A stretch of DNA of 64,000 nucleotides. Source: Enterococcaceae bacterium OF42-14pH9A (lineage in GTDB: Bacteria > Bacillota > Bacilli > Lactobacillales > Enterococcaceae). The stretch spans positions 682,001 through 746,000 of the forward strand of contig JAQEYU010000001.1 in assembly GCA_027692465.1 (NCBI GenBank), read 5' to 3'. Below, in pieces: positions 17,560 through 27,356 of the stretch (positions are counted from its first letter, which is position 1; each line of letters starts with the position of its first letter). Below the pieces are notes generated by a model. The model was not told the origin of the DNA. It did not search any database and saw nothing but the letters and a program-made list of their open reading frames with translations. The translations under genes were made by a program, and so were the position numbers.

Positions 17560-17588
17560 GCGAATTAAAGTGTAAAAAAGTTGGAACG

Positions 17589-17909
17589 TTATCTGCTTTT
17601 GCTGCCTTTGATGCGCCGATAGCCCCGAACCAGATTGATCACCGCTAAGACCAGACCAAGAAACAGGCCGCCAAACAGACTCCATAGAGGATAGCTTAGT
17701 CGGGCTTCCAAAGTCGCACGGCCAATTTGGGTACTTTCATGGTAAGCGTATTGGACAACTTGAAAACAAAATGCCGCCATAAAACCCGCAATGATAAAAA
17801 GAGCAAACCCGAGATACGGGATCTTAGTTTTTTTGCGGACTGCAGCGAAGATACCGTATAAAATTAATAAGCCGCACGGTACGCCAAATGCAAAATAAGG
17901 ATTCAACAT
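17589..17909 (-). CDS. Uncharacterised small membrane protein
   Basis: A 106-residue protein with three predicted membrane helices (about 8-25, 34-54 and 74-94) and a basic C-terminal tail (RGYRRIKGSKSR). The family is not recognised. The ATG at 17909 is preceded by GGGGGTG at a rather long distance; the frame is open further upstream, but that would run into the divergent gene's promoter region. It diverges from the VanZ/RDD gene and has its own terminator. Confidence 0.65.
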   Translation of the reverse strand: MLNPYFAFGVPCGLLILYGIFAAVRKKTKIPYLGFALFIIAGFMAAFCFQVVQYAYHESTQIGRATLEARLSYPLWSLFGGLFLGLVLAVINLVRGYRRIKGSKSR

Positions 17910-17993
17910 CGTATTCTTTGGCACCCCCTTTGTTTTATGATACTGTATTTCCAATAAAATGAAAAATATCTTAGCGTTTGGAGGCAACATTCT

Positions 17994-19145
17994 ATGCAGG
18001 CGTATCTGGGTCCCTTGAAGACCGCCATGATGATTTTCCCTTTTTTGGCATTGTTCATTTCAGCATTTTTCTTCATCCATGAATACCGGAAGTATGGGCG
18101 CTTTTTGGTCGTGCGGGGAATCATTATGTATTCCTTTGTTTTTTATCTGTTGTGTGCCTATCTGCTGGTAATCCTGCCGCTGCCGCCCATCGACCAAGTG
18201 GCGCAGTTAACCGGACCGACAATGGAACTCCAATTTGGAGCCTCGCTGCAGCATTTTCTACAACAGACAGTCCTTAACATCAAAGACCCCGCAACATATC
18301 TGCCGGCCATGAAACAGAGCGTTTTTTTAGAGCCGGTCTTCAATATCTTGTTGCTGATACCTTTTGGAGTCTACCTGCGTTATTTTTTCAATCTCAGCTG
18401 GACTAAAACCTTGTTGGCTTCATTCGGGTTGTCTTTGTTTTTTGAATTGACACAGCTGACCGGACTCTACTTTATTTATCCTCGTTCGTATCGTCTGTTT
18501 GATGTCAATGATTTGTTTCACAATACGTTGGGAGGAATGCTGGGTTTTTGGCTTGAACCGCTGTTGACCTTCCTTTTACCCAGTCGCAGTGAATTGGACG
18601 AAGAGGCTTACGAAAAGGGGCATGACGTCACTTTGATCCGGCGTCTGGCTGCCTTTTTGATCGACTGGGGGATCATCACCTTCAGCAGTGTCATAATCGA
18701 GATCCTGGCCAGATTAGTGACGGGAAATTATAAATTAGACTTTGTGGATTCCGGCTGGTGGTATTTTGTGACAGTGTTCGGTTACTTTATGCTGCTGCCA
18801 AGACTGACCAACGGAAAAACCCCAGGAAAGGCATTGGTGAAAATCAGGATTGCCGAAGTTGATCGGGAACAGATCAGTTTTTGGGCACTGTTCAAACGCT
18901 ACGGGATCTTGTACTTTTTCTATGGCGGTTACAGCCATCTGCTGCAAGAAATCCTGCCCTTGATTCGCAGTGACAATCATTTTTTAACAGCTATCAGTAC
19001 CGGTCTTTCACTAGTAGGGCTGCTTTTGTCGGCTGGCTTTGCGGCCACCATTATTTGGTCTTTTGTCAAACGTAAACGGCGACTCTTTTATGAGCGTTCC
19101 AGCAAAACCTATACCATCAGTACGGTGAAACCCAAAGAAAGTTAG
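17994..19145 (+). CDS. VanZ-like / RDD-domain membrane protein
   Basis: A 383-residue polytopic protein. The N-terminal half (about 1-200) has the VanZ pattern: several helices, an ILPLPP motif after the third, and LSLFFELTQLTGLYFIYPRS with YRLFDVNDLFHNTLGGMLGF. The C-terminal part (about 218-365) is an RDD domain, RRLAAFLIDWGIITF with NGKTPGKALVKIRI. VanZ homologues are linked to low-level glycopeptide or cell-wall drug tolerance in some species; RDD domains have been tied to transport or cation stress. This VanZ-RDD fusion is known in Lactobacillales, but its role here is not determined. Start supported by GGAGG before the ATG. Confidence 0.85.
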   Translation: MQAYLGPLKTAMMIFPFLALFISAFFFIHEYRKYGRFLVVRGIIMYSFVFYLLCAYLLVILPLPPIDQVAQLTGPTMELQFGASLQHFLQQTVLNIKDPATYLPAMKQSVFLEPVFNILLLIPFGVYLRYFFNLSWTKTLLASFGLSLFFELTQLTGLYFIYPRSYRLFDVNDLFHNTLGGMLGFWLEPLLTFLLPSRSELDEEAYEKGHDVTLIRRLAAFLIDWGIITFSSVIIEILARLVTGNYKLDFVDSGWWYFVTVFGYFMLLPRLTNGKTPGKALVKIRIAEVDREQISFWALFKRYGILYFFYGGYSHLLQEILPLIRSDNHFLTAISTGLSLVGLLLSAGFAATIIWSFVKRKRRLFYERSSKTYTISTVKPKES

Positions 19146-19203
19146 AAAAGCGTCGGAAAGTGTGCTATAATCGCAAAGATCGTAAAGAAAGAAGGTGGAA
19201 CAA

Positions 19204-20553
19204 ATGACCTTTGAAGCATTTGAATTCAACTCGTTTATCAATCAAGCGCTGGCGGATCTGGGATTTCAAAAACCGACTGAAGTCCAAGAACGATTGATTC
19301 CTTTGATCCAAAAAGGCAAAAGTGTGGTTGGACAATCTCAGACGGGGACCGGTAAGACCCACACATTTTTACTGCCGTTGATGGATCGCATCGACCCGCA
19401 AAAAAATGAAGTGCAAGTCGTGATTACCGCTCCAAGTAGGGAATTGGCGACACAAATCTATCAAGCTGCCCGTCAAATTGCGGCCTTTTCCGATCCGGAG
19501 ATCCGGGTCACCAACTTTGTCGGCGGAACCGATAAGCAGCGTCAACTGGGCCGTTTGAAAAATCAACAGCCCCATGTTGTCATCGGGACACCGGGACGGA
19601 TCCTGGACATGATCAATGAACAGGCGTTGGATGTCCACACGGCACAGGCTTTTGTAGTCGATGAAGCCGACATGACTTTGGACATGGGCTTTTTAGCTGA
19701 AGTGGATCAGATTGCCGGTCGCTTGCCGGAACGTTTGCAGATCCTGGTCTTTTCGGCAACAATTCCCGAAAAGCTGCGTCCTTTCCTTAGAAAATATTTG
19801 CAAAATCCGGTGATTGAGGAAATCAAGCCCAAAGCGATACTTTCGGAAACTATCGAAAACTGGCTGATTTCCACCAAAGGGCGTAAAACCGATCAGCAGA
19901 TTTACCAACTGCTGACGATCGGACATCCGTATCTGGCCATCGTCTTTGCCAACACCAAGCAGCGAGTCGATGAGATCACAGATTACTTGAAGAACCAAGG
20001 TTTGAAAGTTGCGAAAATCCACGGAGATATCTCGCCGCGGGAACGCAAACGGGTGATGCGCCAAGTTCAAAATATGGATTACCAGTATGTCGTAGCAACT
20101 GACTTGGCAGCCCGAGGAATCGATATCGAAGGGGTCTCCCATGTAATCAATGCGGAGCTGCCGGAAGACCTGGAGTTCTTTATCCATCGGGTAGGACGAA
20201 CCGGTCGTAACGGTTTACCGGGTACAGCCATCACTTTGTATGATCCAGCTGATGAGCAGGCGATTATTTCATTGGAAAAGCTGGGAATTTCTTTTGAACC
20301 GAAAGAAATCAAAGATGGCGAAATAGTTGACAGCTATGATCGTAACCGCCGGAAAAAACGTGAGAAATCCCGTGATGAGTTGGATCCGACTTTGATTGGT
20401 TTGGTGAAAAAGAAAAAGAAGAAAATTAAACCAGGTTATAAGAAGAAAATTCAACGTGCTGTACAAGACAGCAATCGTCAAAAGAGGAAAGTCGAGCGCC
20501 GCCAAGAGCAGCGTTCTGCCAGAAAACACAAGAAAAGCTCAAACAAAGGCTGA
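19204..20553 (+). CDS. cshB: DEAD-box RNA helicase, CshB-like
   Basis: An ATP-dependent RNA helicase likely acting in ribosome assembly, mRNA turnover or cold adaptation. The 449-residue product carries the Q motif (FINQALADLGFQKPTEVQ), Walker A (SQTGTGKTH), DEAD (VVDEADMTLDMGF), SAT (VFSATIPEK), and the helicase C domain with ARGIDIEGV and HRVGRTGRNG. A strongly basic tail (about 385-449, runs of Lys and Arg) would bind RNA. The overall form fits CshB better than CshA. The ATG at 19204 was chosen over a GTG at 19195, which lies inside the ribosome site. Confidence 0.92.
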   Translation: MTFEAFEFNSFINQALADLGFQKPTEVQERLIPLIQKGKSVVGQSQTGTGKTHTFLLPLMDRIDPQKNEVQVVITAPSRELATQIYQAARQIAAFSDPEIRVTNFVGGTDKQRQLGRLKNQQPHVVIGTPGRILDMINEQALDVHTAQAFVVDEADMTLDMGFLAEVDQIAGRLPERLQILVFSATIPEKLRPFLRKYLQNPVIEEIKPKAILSETIENWLISTKGRKTDQQIYQLLTIGHPYLAIVFANTKQRVDEITDYLKNQGLKVAKIHGDISPRERKRVMRQVQNMDYQYVVATDLAARGIDIEGVSHVINAELPEDLEFFIHRVGRTGRNGLPGTAITLYDPADEQAIISLEKLGISFEPKEIKDGEIVDSYDRNRRKKREKSRDELDPTLIGLVKKKKKKIKPGYKKKIQRAVQDSNRQKRKVERRQEQRSARKHKKSSNKG

Positions 20554-20569
20554 GCATTACCTTCAAAGA

Positions 20570-20611
20570 AAAGACCTTGATTGCCGTTTGGCGGCTTCAA
20601 GGTCTTTTTGA
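20570..20611 (+). terminator. Terminator of the helicase gene
   Basis: AAAGACCTTGA (20570-20580) pairs with TCAAGGTCTTT (20597-20607), with an inner GCC/GGC pairing, then TTT. Confidence 0.85.
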
Positions 20612-20753
20612 GCGTTTTTTGGGAGCCCGGTATCACCGTGATGAGCATTGATCGCTTCCCGTTTTTTAAGGAACGAGGGGTGGCTGTTGTATCCTGAGTA
20701 TTTTCCAAAAGTCCTGTCACTTTACGCTGAGTGGAAACCTGCGCGGCGGGATG

Positions 20754-21194
20754 CTAACGCAGCAGTTTGTTCATCTGGATGCAGGCCAGACCGTCTTCTT
20801 GAAAAACATCACCAAAGGCAACATAGCCCAGCTTTCGGTAAAAAGCTGTAGCAGCAACTTCTGCAGCCAGGCAACTCTCAAGATACCCCTCGTGGCGCGC
20901 CCGTTTTTCTAAATGCAGCAATAACCGGCGACCGATTCCTTGGCCGCGGTAATCTTTTAAGACACAAAAGCGATCTGGTTGGATACAATTCTTTCGAGTA
21001 GGGTGGGGCTGGTAGCGAATCGTGGCAAGCGGAATTTGATCCGAGAAAACGACAAAGAAGTCCTGCTGGTCAGTATCCAACAAGTCAAATTCCAAATCGG
21101 CAGGAATTTGCTGTTCTTTGACGAAGACTTCATACCGTAGATAAAATGCCGCCGCTCTAAGGTACACCTCATTTCCAAATGCAATCCTTTCCAT
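20754..21194 (-). CDS. GNAT-family acetyltransferase
   Basis: A 146-residue acetyl-CoA-dependent N-acetyltransferase. The acetyl-CoA loop is clear (LKDYRGQGIGRRLLLHLEKRA) and is followed by the strand and helix of motif B (ATAFYRKLGYVAFGDVFQEDG). The opening YLRYEVFVKEQQIPADLEFD resembles the YjcF/ElaA group. The substrate is unknown. The ATG at 21194 has an AGGAGGG ribosome site; the much longer open frame upstream overlaps the divergent gene and was rejected. Confidence 0.88.
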   Translation of the reverse strand: MERIAFGNEVYLRAAAFYLRYEVFVKEQQIPADLEFDLLDTDQQDFFVVFSDQIPLATIRYQPHPTRKNCIQPDRFCVLKDYRGQGIGRRLLLHLEKRARHEGYLESCLAAEVAATAFYRKLGYVAFGDVFQEDGLACIQMNKLLR

Positions 21195-21264
21195 CGAAAT
21201 TTCCCTCCTTCGTGTTATACTGAATGATAGCAGATTCAACATGTAGACAAAAGGGGAAGAGGAC

Positions 21265-22317
21265 ATGAACTTACTGGAAATGATGGAATGGAGCAATTGG
21301 AAAAAACTTACCGATGAAACAAAGCAACAGGTATTAGGAAAAGTTCTGATGTATTTTGTCAGTCCCTTGAAATTGGTCACGAATATCCAGTTACGCGATT
21401 TTGAACTGGCAGGCGTCAAGTGTCGCAGCTTTGAACTGGAAATCGATGGGGATCCCTTTGTCTTTATTCCCGGAAATGCCGAAGCCATCTTAGGCTGGGA
21501 ACTTGGCGTCCAAGGACTGGCAACTGCCGTCTGGGCGAAACCTTTTCCGGAAGAGTTGTCATTAAAAGCACAACAGCTGATCAAGGAATATGGTTTAAAG
21601 ACCGCCGATGAATGGGGGTATTTTATTGACCTGCATACAACCCCTTTGCGCAAGGCCGCTATTCCGCCAATGCTGGTGGAAAAATACCCATTGCCGTTTG
21701 GTAGCCGTTATATTGGTTCTTTGGACACAATTACCGGTGAATTTTCTGGCGATGTGGACGAATTTTCGGCAGTAGAAGCCTCAGTACGGGAACTTTTTTT
21801 ACCGCCAACCTCCTTTGAAGAAAGCCTAAGTAAGACGCTGCCGGAGCGCCTGGAAGTAAATGAAAACTGGTACATCGAGCTTTCCCAGGAGATGGATTGT
21901 TATTATGTTTTCAAGCGTTTTGCGGTTGATCAGCAAACTCTGAAAAAGAGCATCAGAAAAGGCGGCTTTCAGCTATTGAATGAAGATCAGTGGGAGTACG
22001 CTGTCGGTGCTGGTACCAGAAGATTATTTCGCTGGGGTAATGATTTGGACAACGATGACTCTTATTGGGGGCGACAAGTTCGCCGTTATCTGAAAACGCC
22101 GAATATGTTTGGTCTGTATGTAGATGATCGGCTGAATCGTTACGAAGTCACTGAAAATTCAGTTTTGAAATTAGACAAGTGGGAACAAACTGGAATTACG
22201 CTGCTGGACTTTTTGCCAATGGCGAGCTATTATCGTGCGCCTCGCCTGCTTGAACAGACTGAGATAGTATCCGTTTTAGATTTTTCCTATCGTCGTGGTA
22301 TCATTATTGCTAAATAA
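21265..22317 (+). CDS. Protein with an FGE/sulfatase-modifying-like C-terminal domain
   Basis: A 350-residue protein I cannot name. Residues about 62-95 (FVFIPGNAEAILGWELG) and 237-259 (LLNEDQWEYAVGAGTRRLFRWGN) resemble the strands and the LPTEAEWEYAARGG...WGN hallmark of the formylglycine-generating-enzyme (FGE-sulfatase) fold. The family copper-site cysteines are not evident and no sulfatase gene is nearby, so it may be a binding or structural relative rather than an oxidase. It is soluble, with no signal peptide. The Nudix gene follows 20 bases later, probably in the same transcript. Function unknown. Confidence 0.7.
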   Translation: MNLLEMMEWSNWKKLTDETKQQVLGKVLMYFVSPLKLVTNIQLRDFELAGVKCRSFELEIDGDPFVFIPGNAEAILGWELGVQGLATAVWAKPFPEELSLKAQQLIKEYGLKTADEWGYFIDLHTTPLRKAAIPPMLVEKYPLPFGSRYIGSLDTITGEFSGDVDEFSAVEASVRELFLPPTSFEESLSKTLPERLEVNENWYIELSQEMDCYYVFKRFAVDQQTLKKSIRKGGFQLLNEDQWEYAVGAGTRRLFRWGNDLDNDDSYWGRQVRRYLKTPNMFGLYVDDRLNRYEVTENSVLKLDKWEQTGITLLDFLPMASYYRAPRLLEQTEIVSVLDFSYRRGIIIAK

Positions 22318-22336
22318 CGGAAAGGAGGGGCCCGGT

Positions 22337-22837
22337 ATGACTGACCCGAATGTCCCCCTGCTACCGACTCATATCCAGGCGGCAGCTGGAATTGTTTTAA
22401 ATGAACATGGCGAACTGCTTTTAGTGAAAACTTACCGAAATGGCTGGGTGATGCCTGGAGGAATAGTGGAAGAAGGCGAGACTCTATTAGAAGGACTTCA
22501 ACGAGAAATAAAGGAAGAAACCGGCATCTTGGCTGACGTTGAAGTGTTGTATTGTCTGTCTTCCAATGTCACCAGTCATCCAGGATACAACGGTGTAAAA
22601 AGAGTTCCTACCAAGGTGATTTCAGATTTTATCTGTCGTTACCGTTCCGGTATTCCCCGTCCGTCATCTGAAAACAGTCAGACCGCGTGGGTAGCTTTAG
22701 AAGAGGCCCAGGAGAAAATCACGGCGGAGCCCTTCAAATCCCGTTTTGAATGTTACTTGGCTTATCAAGGGCGTCCGTTTTACTTAGCCTATGGGACAGT
22801 ACCTGAATTTCAATTGCTGACAAAACAGTTGGTTTGA
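22337..22837 (+). CDS. Nudix hydrolase
   Basis: A 166-residue pyrophosphohydrolase. The Nudix box is complete: Gly42, Glu48, Arg56-Glu57, Glu60-Glu61 and Gly63 within MPGGIVEEGETLLEGLQREI, continuing KEETGI. Substrate cannot be told from the sequence; nucleotide derivatives are usual. The ATG at 22337 has an AAAGGAGG site nine bases upstream; a start at 22295 would overlap the preceding gene. Likely co-transcribed with the FGE-like gene. Confidence 0.9.
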   Translation: MTDPNVPLLPTHIQAAAGIVLNEHGELLLVKTYRNGWVMPGGIVEEGETLLEGLQREIKEETGILADVEVLYCLSSNVTSHPGYNGVKRVPTKVISDFICRYRSGIPRPSSENSQTAWVALEEAQEKITAEPFKSRFECYLAYQGRPFYLAYGTVPEFQLLTKQLV

Positions 22838-22849
22838 TTATCGGTAGTA

Positions 22850-22894
22850 AAGACCAGCTGCCTTTTTAGTCATTGACAAAAAGCAGCTGGTCTT
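22850..22894 (+). terminator. Hairpin after the Nudix gene
   Basis: AAGACCAGCTGC (from 22850) pairs with GCAGCTGGTCTT (22883-22894), and inner T and A runs extend the stem. The right arm overlaps the alaS promoter, so terminator and promoter are interleaved. Confidence 0.65.
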
Positions 22895-22901
22895 CTATAC
22901 T
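22873..22901 (+). promoter_or_regulatory. Strong promoter for the alaS leader
   Basis: Consensus TTGACA (22873-22878), 17-bp spacer, TATACT (22896-22901). Confidence 0.85.
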
Positions 22902-22907
22902 TTACGA

Positions 22908-23127
22908 GAATCACAAAGGACATGGCTTATGGGTCGTTTCTTACAGAAAGCTCTCGATGCTGAGAAGAGAGCAGAATCGCCGGCGGTTGCTCCCTTTGGA
23001 TGAGATTTTGGTGAAAACACCAACGCTGACTCCGCGTTAACGAGTTTGAGAGGTAATGTTTGACAGCATTGCAACTGGGGTGGTACCGCGTGAAGACGTC
23101 CCCGGCTTGCAGTGGTGTCTTTTTTTG
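22908..23127 (+). promoter_or_regulatory. T-box riboswitch (alanine) upstream of alaS
   Basis: A T-box leader senses uncharged tRNA and controls read-through. The T-box sequence AACTGGGGTGGTACCGCG is at 23073-23090; its TGGT bulge would pair with an ACCA tRNA end, as in tRNA-Ala. Stem I shows the GATGCTGAGAAGAGAG-type start (22955-22970). A GCT triplet at 23025-23027 is a candidate specifier, not proven by folding. The terminator is at 23093-23127 (AAGAC...GTCTT then seven T). A longer alaS reading frame from 23060 lies inside this leader and is not translated. Confidence 0.9.
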
Positions 23128-23158
23128 CCTAATAAAAGAAAAAGAGGGATCTGACATC

Positions 23159-25798
23159 ATGAAACAATTATCAAGTGCACAAGTTCGCCAAATGTTCTTG
23201 GACTTCTTCAAATCAAAAGGCCACTCAGTAGAACCCAGTGCTTCTTTAGTCCCGGTCAATGACCCGACACTGCTATGGATCAACTCCGGTGTAGCTACCT
23301 TGAAAAAATACTTCGACGGTTCGGTCGTTCCGGAAAATCCCCGGATTACCAACGCCCAAAAATCAATTCGAACCAATGATATCGAAAACGTCGGTAAAAC
23401 CGCTCGCCACCATACGATGTTTGAAATGCTGGGGAATTTTTCCATTGGCGATTACTTCAAAAAAGAAGCCATTCACTGGGCCTGGGAATTTTTGACAGCC
23501 CCGGAATGGATGGCCTTTGATCCGAAAAAACTTTACGTGACCGTTTATCCAAAAGACGTTGAAGCTAAGCGAATCTGGGCTGAAGAAGTAGGCCTGTCTG
23601 CTGATCATATCGTGGAAGTCGAAGATAATTTCTGGGATATCGGTGCGGGACCATGCGGACCGGATTCTGAGATTTTTTATGACCGTGGCGAAGAATTCAA
23701 CGACTTGCCGGCTGGCGATCCAGAAGATTATCCTGGCGGGGAAAACGAACGCTATTTGGAAATCTGGAATCTGGTTTTCTCTGAATTCAACCATCAACCA
23801 GACGGCAGTTATGAACCTTTGCCTCATAAAAATATCGATACTGGGATGGGTCTGGAACGGATGGTTTCTATCGTCCAAGATGCCCCGACAAACTTTGAGA
23901 CCGACCTGTTCATGCCAATCATCAAAAAAGTGGAAGAGCTCAGCGGAAAATTCCAATATGGCGATGTGCCACAGACGGATATTTCCTTCAAAGTAATTGC
24001 TGACCATATCCGGGCCTTGGCATTTGCCATCGGTGACGGGGCACTGCCGTCAAACGAAGGTCGCGGTTATGTATTGCGCCGACTATTGCGTCGGGCAGTG
24101 ATGCACGGCAAAAAACTGGGAATTGATTCGGCCTTTCTGTATCAATTGGTACCGGTAGTCGGTCATATCATGGAAAGTTACTATCCGGAAGTCTTAAACC
24201 AGCAAGAGTTCATCGAAAAAGTTGTCCGCAATGAAGAAGAACGTTTCCACGAAACCATCAATGAAGGTTTGGAGATTCTGACAGAAGTCATCACCAAAGT
24301 CAAATCTGAGAATGGCGATACTCTTTCAGGAGCCGATATTTTCAAATTGTACGATACTTACGGCTTCCCGGTTGAGTTGACAGAAGAAGTGGCCGAAGAC
24401 GAAGGATTGAAAGTTGACCACGAAGGTTTCGAAAAAGAAATGGATGCCCAACGTGAACGGGCTCGCGCGGCACGCAGCACCGAGCTTTCCATGGGTGTTC
24501 AATCGGCTCTCTTGACCGATATCAAAGTCGACAGCCGTTTTGTTGGTTATGACCAGGAAGAAGCGGAAAGCGAACTATTGGTAATCATCAAAGACGACGA
24601 GCTGGTCAGTGCAGCCTCTGAAGGAAAAGTCCAGTTGATTTTTGCAGAAACACCTTTCTATGCAGAAATGGGTGGGCAAGTAGCGGATACCGGTATGGTA
24701 GTGGATGTTGACGGTAACTTTGTAGCAGAAGTCTATGATGTCCAAAAAGCACCAAACGGACAATTCCTTCACAAAGCAGCATTGAAGGACGTTCTTAAAG
24801 AAGGAGAACGTTATTTCTTACAAGTCAATGCTGCCCGCCGCAACCGTATCGTGAAAAATCACACTGCGACCCATCTTTTGCACAAAGCACTGAAGGAAGT
24901 CTTGGGCAACCACGCCAATCAAGCCGGTTCTTTAGTTGCACCAGGCCATTTGCGTTTTGACTTCACTCATTTTGGTCAAGTCACCGCTGATGAGCTGAAG
25001 GAAATGGAAGCAATCGTCAATCGTAAAATCTGGGAAGCTGTTCCGGTTGTAACCATTGAAACCGATATCGACACTGCTAAAGAAATGGGTGCGATGGCCT
25101 TGTTCGGTGAAAAATACGGCCACGACGTCAGAGTGGTAAATGTCGGCGATTGGTCCATCGAATTGTGTGGGGGAACTCACGTCAAAAATACCGAAGATAT
25201 CGGTATCTTCAAAATTGTTGCCGAATCCGGAATCGGCGCCGGTGTCCGACGCATTGAAGCTGTGACCAGTAAAGAAGCTTACGAGCTGTTCCACGAAGAA
25301 GAAAAACAACTCAAAGCAATCGCACAAATCGTGAAATCACCACAGATCAAAGAAGTGGTGGCAAAAACCGAACAGCTGCAGCAGCAATTGCGGGATCTGC
25401 AAAAAGAAAATGAAGCCTTGTCCTCAAAACTTGCCAACCAACAGGCAGGCGACGTCTTCGGCAATGTCGAAAAAGTCGGCGACATCAGCTATATTGCGGC
25501 ACAAGTCCAAGTCAAAGACATGAATCAGCTGCGGCAATTAGCTGACCAGTGGAAGCAAAAAGCGATTTCTGATGTATTGGTTTTGGCAACAGCGGCTGAA
25601 GGAAAAGTTAATTTGTTGGCGGCTATGAGTCAAAATGCCAATGAGCAGGGATTGAAAGCCGGTGATCTCATCAAAGCGATCGCACCTCTGGTAGGCGGTG
25701 GCGGTGGTGGTCGACCGGATATGGCCCAAGCCGGCGGTAAAAATCCGGCCGGAATCAGTGATGCCTTGGCTGAAGTTGCAAACTGGCTGAATAAATAA
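23159..25798 (+). CDS. alaS: Alanyl-tRNA synthetase
   Basis: Charges tRNA-Ala. The 879-residue protein has the class II catalytic core at its N terminus ([18 protein letters not shown], then [19 protein letters not shown]). Next come a tRNA-recognition region, an editing domain with [11 protein letters not shown] and the CGGTH zinc motif ([18 protein letters not shown]), and a C-Ala domain with coiled coil and a glycine-rich end ([18 protein letters not shown]). Length and order are standard. The ATG at 23159 follows AGAGGGA. Expression is under the upstream T-box. Confidence 0.98.
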   Translation: MKQLSSAQVRQMFLDFFKSKGHSVEPSASLVPVNDPTLLWINSGVATLKKYFDGSVVPENPRITNAQKSIRTNDIENVGKTARHHTMFEMLGNFSIGDYFKKEAIHWAWEFLTAPEWMAFDPKKLYVTVYPKDVEAKRIWAEEVGLSADHIVEVEDNFWDIGAGPCGPDSEIFYDRGEEFNDLPAGDPEDYPGGENERYLEIWNLVFSEFNHQPDGSYEPLPHKNIDTGMGLERMVSIVQDAPTNFETDLFMPIIKKVEELSGKFQYGDVPQTDISFKVIADHIRALAFAIGDGALPSNEGRGYVLRRLLRRAVMHGKKLGIDSAFLYQLVPVVGHIMESYYPEVLNQQEFIEKVVRNEEERFHETINEGLEILTEVITKVKSENGDTLSGADIFKLYDTYGFPVELTEEVAEDEGLKVDHEGFEKEMDAQRERARAARSTELSMGVQSALLTDIKVDSRFVGYDQEEAESELLVIIKDDELVSAASEGKVQLIFAETPFYAEMGGQVADTGMVVDVDGNFVAEVYDVQKAPNGQFLHKAALKDVLKEGERYFLQVNAARRNRIVKNHTATHLLHKALKEVLGNHANQAGSLVAPGHLRFDFTHFGQVTADELKEMEAIVNRKIWEAVPVVTIETDIDTAKEMGAMALFGEKYGHDVRVVNVGDWSIELCGGTHVKNTEDIGIFKIVAESGIGAGVRRIEAVTSKEAYELFHEEEKQLKAIAQIVKSPQIKEVVAKTEQLQQQLRDLQKENEALSSKLANQQAGDVFGNVEKVGDISYIAAQVQVKDMNQLRQLADQWKQKAISDVLVLATAAEGKVNLLAAMSQNANEQGLKAGDLIKAIAPLVGGGGGGRPDMAQAGGKNPAGISDALAEVANWLNK

Positions 25799-25829
25799 GC
25801 TGCATTGGGAAACTTTCGGTGGGGGTCGG

Positions 25830-25882
25830 ATTTTTGAGAAGGACCAAAATAACTGCCACCGGAGTTTTCAGACGCCGCCTAA
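25830..25882 (+). repeat. Dispersed repeat, right-end fragment
   Basis: GAAGGACCAAAATAACTGCC and GGAGTTTTCAGACGCCGCCT match the right end of the 756-911 element; the left half is missing. Confidence 0.65.
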
Positions 25883-25957
25883 ACTCCCTGTTGCTGCTTT
25901 TTCCAAATCGGCGACATTGTATGCGGTAAAATCAGCACCGAAAAAAAGTAGTAGACC

Positions 25958-26001
25958 AAAAAAGTCCGATCAGCAGCTTACTACGCTGATCGGACTTTTT
26001 T
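25958..26001. terminator. Perfect hairpin terminator after alaS
   Basis: A 17-bp perfect stem, AAAAAAGTCCGATCAGC (25958-25974) with GCTGATCGGACTTTTTT (25985-26001). It works in either direction. Confidence 0.9.
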
Positions 26002-26083
26002 GTATGGTTGTCGATGATCTCTTTGAGGAATCTGGGGATCCGGCAGATTGAGGAATAATTTCAGCTATCTGTCGCCATCAACC

Positions 26084-26113
26084 TTGATAAAAAACAGTCT
26101 TTCGCGTTACAAT
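26084..26113 (+). promoter_or_regulatory. Promoter for the CDF transporter
   Basis: TTGATA (26084-26089), 18-bp spacer, TACAAT (26108-26113). The -10 overlaps an upstream in-frame ATG at 26112, which therefore cannot be the start. Confidence 0.65.
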
Positions 26114-26183
26114 GGTTAAAGACTATTTTTCGCTGGCTTCCATTTTTGGCATTGGCGAAGATAACTTGACAGGAGTACAGGCC

Positions 26184-27338
26184 ATGATTCATTTTTTAGT
26201 TCAAAAATTTGCCGGTGGAGAAACTCCGGAAAAACGCAGGACCGGTATCGGTCGTCTGGCAGGGATCTTAGGCTTCATCTCCAACGCATTGCTGTTTGTC
26301 GGAAAATTTACGATCGGTCTGACTGCCGGATCGGTTTCAATCATGGCTGATGCCATCAATTCACTGACAGATACGGCCAGTTCGGTGCTGACACTGGTGG
26401 GTTTTCAAATTGCTGCTAAACCGGCTGACAAGGAGCATCCTTTTGGTCATGAACGCTTTGAGTATATTTCCGGCTTTCTGATCAGTCTGGTAATGACTTT
26501 TGTCGGCTTTCAGTTTCTGCTGTCTTCCTTTGACAAAATCCGTCACCCCCAGAGTGTCAACCTCCACTTGGTAGTCTTTCTCGTGTTGTTTCTTTCAATT
26601 GCCATGAAGATTTGGCAGAGCAGAATGTATCGGACATTGGGAAAGACAATTCAGTCGACGACGTTAAAGGCCACTGCCCAGGACGCGATGAATGATGTCT
26701 TGACAACGGTAGCAGTTTTGCTTTCAGCTGCCGTCGAAGGACTGACCGGTTGGCACGTGGATGGCTGGATTGGGTTTCTGATTGCCTGTTACATCATCTA
26801 CAGTGGGATCACCATGGTCAAAAGCTTCATTGATGAGCTGATGGGGACAAGACCCACTCAAGAAGAGCTGACTGCCATGGAAAACATGTTGAAAGAGTAT
26901 CCGGACATATTAGGCTATCATGATTTACTGGTGCACAATTACGGACCGCAAAAAAAATTCGCCTCCGTCCACATCGAAGTAGATGATCGTTGGACATTAA
27001 ATCAAGCTCACGATGTTATCAATCGGATCGAAAAAGACTTTCGCAAACAACTGGATGTTGAGCTGGTCTGCCATCTGGATCCGGTCGCTTTGCAAAACGA
27101 TACCTATCAAAGACAGCGGGCCATCGTTGAAGGAATCATCGTGAATGTGGCTCCCGGTCTTACGATGCATGATTTTCGTATCCTCAGTCCGCAACGAATG
27201 AGTTTTGATGTTGTCGTTCCCAAAAGCTGTTCATTGAGCGATCAGGAACTTAAAGAAACGATCAAGTTCAAGATCCAACAGCAGCTGGGGACGCAAAAGT
27301 TGGAGATCACATTTGATCATACCTATTTGTTGGAATAA
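26184..27338 (+). CDS. Cation diffusion facilitator transporter
   Basis: A 384-residue metal/proton antiporter of the CDF family exporting divalent cations such as Zn, Mn or Fe. Six membrane helices are predicted in about 28-220. Metal-site residues are in the second helix (DAINSLTD) and fifth helix (DAMND), and the cytosolic loop HPFGHERFEYISGF is present. The C-terminal cytoplasmic dimerisation domain (about 220-300) is followed by about 80 extra residues, a longer tail than minimal CDF proteins. The metal cannot be assigned with confidence. The ATG at 26184 has a GGAGT ribosome site. Confidence 0.92.
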   Translation: MIHFLVQKFAGGETPEKRRTGIGRLAGILGFISNALLFVGKFTIGLTAGSVSIMADAINSLTDTASSVLTLVGFQIAAKPADKEHPFGHERFEYISGFLISLVMTFVGFQFLLSSFDKIRHPQSVNLHLVVFLVLFLSIAMKIWQSRMYRTLGKTIQSTTLKATAQDAMNDVLTTVAVLLSAAVEGLTGWHVDGWIGFLIACYIIYSGITMVKSFIDELMGTRPTQEELTAMENMLKEYPDILGYHDLLVHNYGPQKKFASVHIEVDDRWTLNQAHDVINRIEKDFRKQLDVELVCHLDPVALQNDTYQRQRAIVEGIIVNVAPGLTMHDFRILSPQRMSFDVVVPKSCSLSDQELKETIKFKIQQQLGTQKLEITFDHTYLLE

Positions 27339-27356
27339 AACGCCGGCTGATCCGGC

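Noticed and set aside
23060..23158. N-terminal extension of alaS
   Set aside because: It covers the T-box sequence and terminator, and family alignment starts at the ATG at 23159.
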